From Streptomyces marianii (GTDB lineage Bacteria > Actinomycetota > Actinomycetes > Streptomycetales > Streptomycetaceae), in assembly GCF_005795905.1 (NCBI RefSeq), contig NZ_VAWE01000001.1:6933001-6997000 (forward strand): a stretch of 64,000 nucleotides of DNA, given 5' to 3'. The notes beneath the pieces were generated by a model. The model saw only the letters and a program-made list of their open reading frames with translations, did not search any database and was not told the origin of the DNA. The position numbers and the translations under genes are program-made. Of this stretch, positions 60,292 to 64,000 are shown one piece after another. The stretch's first letter is position 1. Each line of letters begins with the position of its first letter.

Positions 60292-61656
60292 GTGGCAGAC
60301 CGCACACCCCCGCTGAGCGTCGAGGAGCTCAGAACCCTCGTCGCGAGCGGTGAGATCGACACCGTAGTACTGGCCTTTCCCGACATGCAGGGCAGGCTCC
60401 AGGGAAAGCGGTTCGCCGCCCGGTTCTTCCTCGACGAGGTCCTGGAACACGGTACGGAGGGCTGCAACTACCTGCTCGCCGTCGACACCGAGATGAACAC
60501 CGTGGACGGCTACGCCATGTCCTCGTGGGAGCGTGGTTACGGCGACTTCGCCATGCACCCCGACCTGGCCACACTGCGCCGTGTCCCGTGGAACGAGGGC
60601 ACGGCCATGCTCATCGCCGACCTGGCGTGGAACGACGGCGCCCCGGTCGTCGCCGCACCCCGCCAGATCCTGCGCCGCCAGCTGGAGCGCCTGGCCGAGC
60701 ACGGCTGGACCGCCCAGGTCGGCACCGAGCTGGAGTTCATCGTCTTCAAGGACAGCTACGAGCAGGCCTGGGACCGCGGCTACCAGGGCCTCACCCCGGC
60801 CAACCAGTACAACATCGACTACTCGGTCCTCGGCACCGGCCGCATCGAGCCGCTGCTGCGCCGGATCCGCAACGAGATGGCCGCCGCCGGCCTGACCGTC
60901 GAGTCCGCCAAGGGCGAGTGCAACCCCGGTCAGCACGAGATCGTGTTCCGCTACGACGAAGCCCTCGTCACCTGCGACCAGCACGCGATCTACAAGACCG
61001 GGACCAAGGAGATCGCCGCCCAGGAAGGCGTCTCGATCACCTTCATGGCCAAGTACAACGAGCGCGAGGGCAACTCCTGCCACATCCACCTCTCGCTCGC
61101 GGACGCCGAAGGCCGCAACGTCATGGCGGGCGACGGACCGGACGGAATGTCGCCGGTCATGCGGCACTTCCTCGCCGGGCAGCTCGCCGCCCTGCGCGAC
61201 TTCTCCCTGCTGTACGCGCCGAACATCAACTCGTACAAGCGCTTCCAGCCGGGCTCCTTCGCCCCGACCGCCGTCGCCTGGGGTCACGACAACCGGACCT
61301 GCGCCCTGCGCGTCGTCGGCCACGGTCGCTCGATGCGCTTCGAGAACCGGCTGCCCGGTGGCGACGTCAACCCCCACCTCGCCGTCGCCGCACTGGTCGC
61401 GGCCGGCCTGTACGGGATCGAACAGAAACTGGAGCTGCCCGAGGTCTGCACCGGCAACGCCTACGCCGCCGGCTACGAACACGTCCCGACCAGCCTCCGC
61501 GAGGCCGCCGAGCTCTGGGAGAACAGCCCCATCGCCAAGGCCGCCTTCGGGGACGAGGTCGTCGCCCACTACCGCAACATGGCCCGGGTCGAGCTCGAAG
61601 CCTTCGACGCCGCGGTGACCGACTGGGAGCTCCGCCGCTCCTTCGAACGCATGTGA
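60292..61656 (+). CDS. glnA4: Glutamine synthetase-like gamma-glutamyl(ethanol)amide synthetase GlnA4
   Basis: A 454-residue ligase of the type-I/GlnA4 branch that joins glutamate to an amine with ATP. The N-terminal beta-grasp domain (PLSVEELRTLVASGEIDTVV, FPDMQGRLQGKRFAARFF) precedes the catalytic domain. Metal-binding motifs: VGTELEFIVFKDSYEQAWD, AKGECNPGQHEIVF and NSCHIHLSLADAEGRN. The adenylate/ammonia side reads YKRFQPGSFAPTAVAWGHDN and RVVGHGRSMRFENRLPGGDV. From memory it matches the GlnA4 ethanolamine ligase of S. coelicolor. The GTG at 60292 has TTAGGAGG upstream; an ATG at 60238 would add 18 residues. It lies in an operon with the ALDH and SDR genes, which supports amine catabolism rather than nitrogen assimilation. 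Confidence 0.9.
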   Translation: MADRTPPLSVEELRTLVASGEIDTVVLAFPDMQGRLQGKRFAARFFLDEVLEHGTEGCNYLLAVDTEMNTVDGYAMSSWERGYGDFAMHPDLATLRRVPWNEGTAMLIADLAWNDGAPVVAAPRQILRRQLERLAEHGWTAQVGTELEFIVFKDSYEQAWDRGYQGLTPANQYNIDYSVLGTGRIEPLLRRIRNEMAAAGLTVESAKGECNPGQHEIVFRYDEALVTCDQHAIYKTGTKEIAAQEGVSITFMAKYNEREGNSCHIHLSLADAEGRNVMAGDGPDGMSPVMRHFLAGQLAALRDFSLLYAPNINSYKRFQPGSFAPTAVAWGHDNRTCALRVVGHGRSMRFENRLPGGDVNPHLAVAALVAAGLYGIEQKLELPEVCTGNAYAAGYEHVPTSLREAAELWENSPIAKAAFGDEVVAHYRNMARVELEAFDAAVTDWELRRSFERM

Positions 61657-61664
61657 GGCACCAC

Positions 61665-63035
61665 TTGTCGCAACCGTACGCACTCGACGTGCTCAACCCG
61701 GCCACCGAGGAAGTCGTCGCCACCGTTCCCGGTGCGGACGCCGCCGACGTCGACGCCGCGGTGGGCCGGGCGGCGCGTGCCCAGCGCGCCTGGGCTGCCG
61801 CGGCCCCCGCCGACCGGGCCAGGCTGCTGCGCCGATTCGCCGCCGTCGTCGACGACCACATCGAGGAACTCGCCCTGCTCGAGGTCCGCGAGGCCGGGCA
61901 CACCATCGGCAACGCCCGCTGGGAGGCCGGCAACGTCCGCGATCTGCTCGACTACTCCGCCGGGGGAGTGGAGCGCCTCACCGGCCGCCAGATCCCCGTG
62001 CCGGGCGGCATCGATCTGACCCTCCTCGAGCCGCTCGGCGTCGTGGGCGTCATCGCTCCCTGGAACTTCCCCATGCCGATCGCCGCGTGGGGCGCCGCAC
62101 CCGCGCTCGCCGCCGGTAACGCCGTCGTCCTCAAACCCGCCGAGACGACCCCGCTGACCGCGCTGCGCCTCGCCGAACTCGCCCTGGAGGCGGGCCTTCC
62201 CGAGCACCTCTTCCAGGTGCTGCCCGGTTACGGCGCCGTCGCGGGCGACGCGCTGGTGCGCCACCCCGGCGTGGCCAAGATCGTGTTCACCGGCTCCACC
62301 CGGGTCGGCAAGCAGATCATGGCGCTCTGCGCCGAGCGCGTGAAGCGGGTGACCCTCGAACTCGGCGGCAAGAGCCCCAACATCGTCTTCGCCGACGCCG
62401 ACGTCGAGGCGGCGGCCGCCGCGGCACCGATGGCCTTCCTCGACAACAGCGGCCAGGACTGCTGCGCGCGCACCCGCATCCTCGTACAGCGTCCGGTGTA
62501 CGACGCCTTCCTCGACCGCCTCGCCCCCGCGCTGAAGTCGGTCGTCGTCGGCGACCCCGCGGACGAGGCCACGCAGATGGGACCGCTCATCTCGCGGGCC
62601 CAGCTCGACCGCGTACGGGCCTATGTCACCGACGACCTCGCGACGGTCCGGGGCAGCGCCCCCGACGGCCCCGGCTTCTGGTTCCCGCCGACGCTCGTCA
62701 CCGGAGTCGCCCCCGAGGCGCCCGTCGCCACCGAGGAGGTCTTCGGCCCCGTCGCCGTCGTGCTGCCCTTCGACGACGAGGACGACGCCGTACGCCTCGC
62801 CAACGCCACCGAGTACGGGCTCTCCGGGTCCATCTGGACCCGCGACGTCGGCCGGGCGCTGCGGGTCTCCGGCGCGGTCGCCGCGGGCAACCTGTCCGTC
62901 AACTCCCATTCCAGCGTCCGCTACTGGACCCCGTTCGGCGGATACGGGCAGTCCGGCCTCGGCCGCGAGCTCGGTCCCGACGCCCTCACCGCTTTCACCG
63001 AGACCAAGAACGTCTTCATCAGCACGGAGGCCTGA
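61665..63035 (+). CDS. Aldehyde dehydrogenase
   Basis: An NAD(P)-dependent aldehyde dehydrogenase of 456 residues. The cofactor site is in VGVIAPWNFPMPIAAWGAAP, LKPAETTPLTALRLAELALE and IVFTGSTRVGKQIM. The catalytic Glu232 is in TLELGGKSPNIVFADADVE and Cys266 in NSGQDCCARTRILVQR. The C-terminus (FGGYGQSGLGRELGPDALTA, YTETKNVF-like FTETKNVFIST) is typical. The start appears to be TTG at 61665, nine bases after the glnA4 stop codon, with GAGG upstream. In this cluster it would oxidise the aldehyde produced from gamma-glutamyl-ethanolamide or a similar amide. The family is certain, the substrate inferred. Confidence 0.92.
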   Translation: MSQPYALDVLNPATEEVVATVPGADAADVDAAVGRAARAQRAWAAAAPADRARLLRRFAAVVDDHIEELALLEVREAGHTIGNARWEAGNVRDLLDYSAGGVERLTGRQIPVPGGIDLTLLEPLGVVGVIAPWNFPMPIAAWGAAPALAAGNAVVLKPAETTPLTALRLAELALEAGLPEHLFQVLPGYGAVAGDALVRHPGVAKIVFTGSTRVGKQIMALCAERVKRVTLELGGKSPNIVFADADVEAAAAAAPMAFLDNSGQDCCARTRILVQRPVYDAFLDRLAPALKSVVVGDPADEATQMGPLISRAQLDRVRAYVTDDLATVRGSAPDGPGFWFPPTLVTGVAPEAPVATEEVFGPVAVVLPFDDEDDAVRLANATEYGLSGSIWTRDVGRALRVSGAVAAGNLSVNSHSSVRYWTPFGGYGQSGLGRELGPDALTAFTETKNVFISTEA

Positions 63036-63041
63036 GATCCC

Positions 63042-63836
63042 ATGACCACTGCCCACAGCGACATCCCCGTCTGCCGCCGGCTCGTCGGCCGCACCGCCGT
63101 CATCACCGGCGCCGGCAGCGGCATCGGCCTCGCCGCCGCGCGCCGTCTCGCCTCCGAAGGAGCCCACGTCGTCTGCGGCGACATCGACGAGACCGCGGGC
63201 AAGACCGCCGCCGAGGAGGTCGGCGGCACCTTCGTGAAGGTGGACGTGACCGACGCCGAACAGGTCGAGGCACTGTTCCGGACCGCCTTCGACACCTACG
63301 GCAGCGTCGACATCGCCTTCAACAACGCCGGCATCTCACCGCCCGACGACGACTCCATCCTGGAGACGGGCCTCGACGCCTGGAAGCGGGTGCAGGAGGT
63401 CAACCTCACCTCCGTCTACCTGTGCTGCAAGGCCGCCATCCCCTACATGCAGCGCCAGGGCCGGGGCTCCATCATCAACACCGCCTCGTTCGTGGCCCGG
63501 ATGGGCGCGGCGACCTCCCAGATCTCGTACACCGCGAGCAAGGGCGGGGTCCTCGCCATGTCCCGCGAGCTGGGCGTGCAGTTCGCCCGCGAGGGCATCA
63601 GGGTCAACGCCCTGTGCCCGGGACCGGTCAACACCCCGCTGCTGCAGGAGCTGTTCGCCAAGGACCCCGAGCGGGCGGCGCGCCGGCTGGTGCACATCCC
63701 CGTCGGCCGGTTCGCCGACGCCGAGGAGATCGCCGCGGCCGTGGCGTTCCTCGCCAGCGACGACTCGTCCTTCGTCAACGCCACCGACTTCCTCGTCGAC
63801 GGCGGCATCTCGGGCGCGTACGTCACCCCTGTGTAG
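63042..63836 (+). CDS. Short-chain dehydrogenase/reductase
   Basis: A classical SDR of 264 residues. The cofactor motif TGAGSGIG is at 22-29, Asp47 of GDID suggests NAD(H) preference, NNAG follows, and the catalytic Ser148, Tyr162 and Lys166 (YTASK) are present. It ends in the tetramerisation segment VDGGISGAYVTPV. The ATG lies six bases after the ALDH stop codon, so it is in the glnA4 operon. It is often annotated as 3-oxoacyl-ACP reductase, but in this context it more likely oxidises the glutamylated alcohol before the ALDH step. Confidence 0.93.
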   Translation: MTTAHSDIPVCRRLVGRTAVITGAGSGIGLAAARRLASEGAHVVCGDIDETAGKTAAEEVGGTFVKVDVTDAEQVEALFRTAFDTYGSVDIAFNNAGISPPDDDSILETGLDAWKRVQEVNLTSVYLCCKAAIPYMQRQGRGSIINTASFVARMGAATSQISYTASKGGVLAMSRELGVQFAREGIRVNALCPGPVNTPLLQELFAKDPERAARRLVHIPVGRFADAEEIAAAVAFLASDDSSFVNATDFLVDGGISGAYVTPV

Positions 63837-63855
63837 GCCGGTGCCCGGCCCCTCA

Positions 63856-63861
63856 TAGGGT
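63856..63861 (+). promoter_or_regulatory. -10 box TAGGGT, leaderless start
   Basis: TAGGGT ends six bases before the ATG at 63868, with no ribosome-binding site. Confidence 0.6.
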
Positions 63862-63867
63862 GGCCGG

Positions 63868-64000
63868 ATGAGCATGCCGCCCCCTCCCCCTACGCCTGGC
63901 GGCCTGGGGGGACCCCCAGGCTGGTACCCGGACCCGGGCACGCCGTCCCACGAACGCTGGTGGGACGGCCGTGCCTGGACCGGGCACATCCGCACCGCCG
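63868..64000 (+). CDS. DUF2510-domain protein, cut by window edge
   Basis: The first 44 residues of a protein that begins with a Pro-rich tract (MSMPPPPPTPGGLGG) and a DUF2510 module, GWYPDPGTPSHERWWDGRAW, with the three conserved tryptophans. In actinobacteria this module usually sits at the cytoplasmic N-terminus of membrane proteins with further domains. A leaderless-type promoter lies just upstream. The rest lies outside the window, so no function is given. Confidence 0.85.
   Translation, partial: MSMPPPPPTPGGLGGPPGWYPDPGTPSHERWWDGRAWTGHIRTA

Overview
The window is chromosomal DNA from a high-GC actinomycete, almost certainly a Streptomyces. The evidence is very strong third-position GC, GTG/TTG starts, TANNNT -10 boxes lying 6-7 bases upstream of start codons (leaderless mRNAs), mycothiol synthesis (mshC), the Pup-proteasome system and the gyl glycerol operon. 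The gene order is the conserved actinobacterial core order. From memory it matches the S. coelicolor block that runs from the mshC region, through metH and prcBA, to glnA4, and the proteasome part also matches the M. tuberculosis pafABC-tatAC-helY order. No tRNA, rRNA, CRISPR array, intact insertion sequence or biosynthetic cluster was seen.

Layout. (1) 1-5.0 kb: a CorA-type Mg transporter cut by the window edge (minus strand), then a histidine phosphatase, a DUF3090 protein, a PI3K-like kinase-fold protein and mshC. (2) 5.0-7.5 kb: an accessory insertion between mshC and the PAC2-family gene. It carries an IS630-like transposase remnant and a lower-GC epoxide hydrolase divergent from a WYL regulator, with a perfect 10-bp inverted repeat between them. 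(3) 7.5-10.4 kb: the PAC2 gene and a GntR/FadR regulator broken into three frames. (4) 10.4-15.9 kb: the glycerol regulon glpF-glpK-glpD with its IclR regulator gylR, and a shared near-identical 15-mer in front of glpF and gylR. (5) 16.0-24.7 kb: metH, a HAD phosphatase, two tandem orphan family-5 solute-binding lipoproteins (the first lacking a central block of about 130 residues) and an orphan NarL-type response regulator. (6) 24.7-35.6 kb: a RecB-like nuclease, a site-2 protease, trmI, a secreted protein, a ferredoxin and the proteasome genes mpa/arc, dop, pup, an endonuclease-VII-like gene, prcB and prcA. (7) 35.7-48.0 kb: a divergent LacI regulator/MFS pair inserted ahead of pafA, two FKBP-type isomerases, pafB, pafC, two small conserved genes, tatA, tatC and helY. 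(8) 48.4-56.4 kb: an ECF sigma/anti-sigma pair (SigK/RskA type), a siderophore-interacting reductase with an iron box, a 5'-3' exonuclease, an XRE-cupin regulator coupled to a metal-receptor-like protein, a TDT-family transporter and a divergent LysR regulator. (9) 56.6-63.8 kb: an ethanolamine/gamma-glutamyl-amide catabolic cluster (glutamine amidotransferase, amino-acid/ethanolamine permease, GntR regulator, GlnA4-type ligase, aldehyde dehydrogenase, SDR). A DUF2510 gene runs off the right edge.

How it fits together. Pup is deamidated by Dop and ligated to substrates by PafA. Mpa/Arc unfolds the tagged proteins and feeds the PrcAB core, and PafBC links the locus to DNA-damage transcription. 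glpF/K/D import glycerol and convert it to dihydroxyacetone phosphate under GylR. In the right-hand cluster the permease would import ethanolamine, GlnA4 would glutamylate it, the aldehyde dehydrogenase and SDR would oxidise it, and the amidotransferase would release glutamate.

No wholly new defence or biosynthetic system was recognised. The most unusual items are the horizontally acquired hydrolase/WYL module, the endonuclease-VII-like gene between pup and prcB that has lost several zinc ligands, and the internally deleted binding protein.
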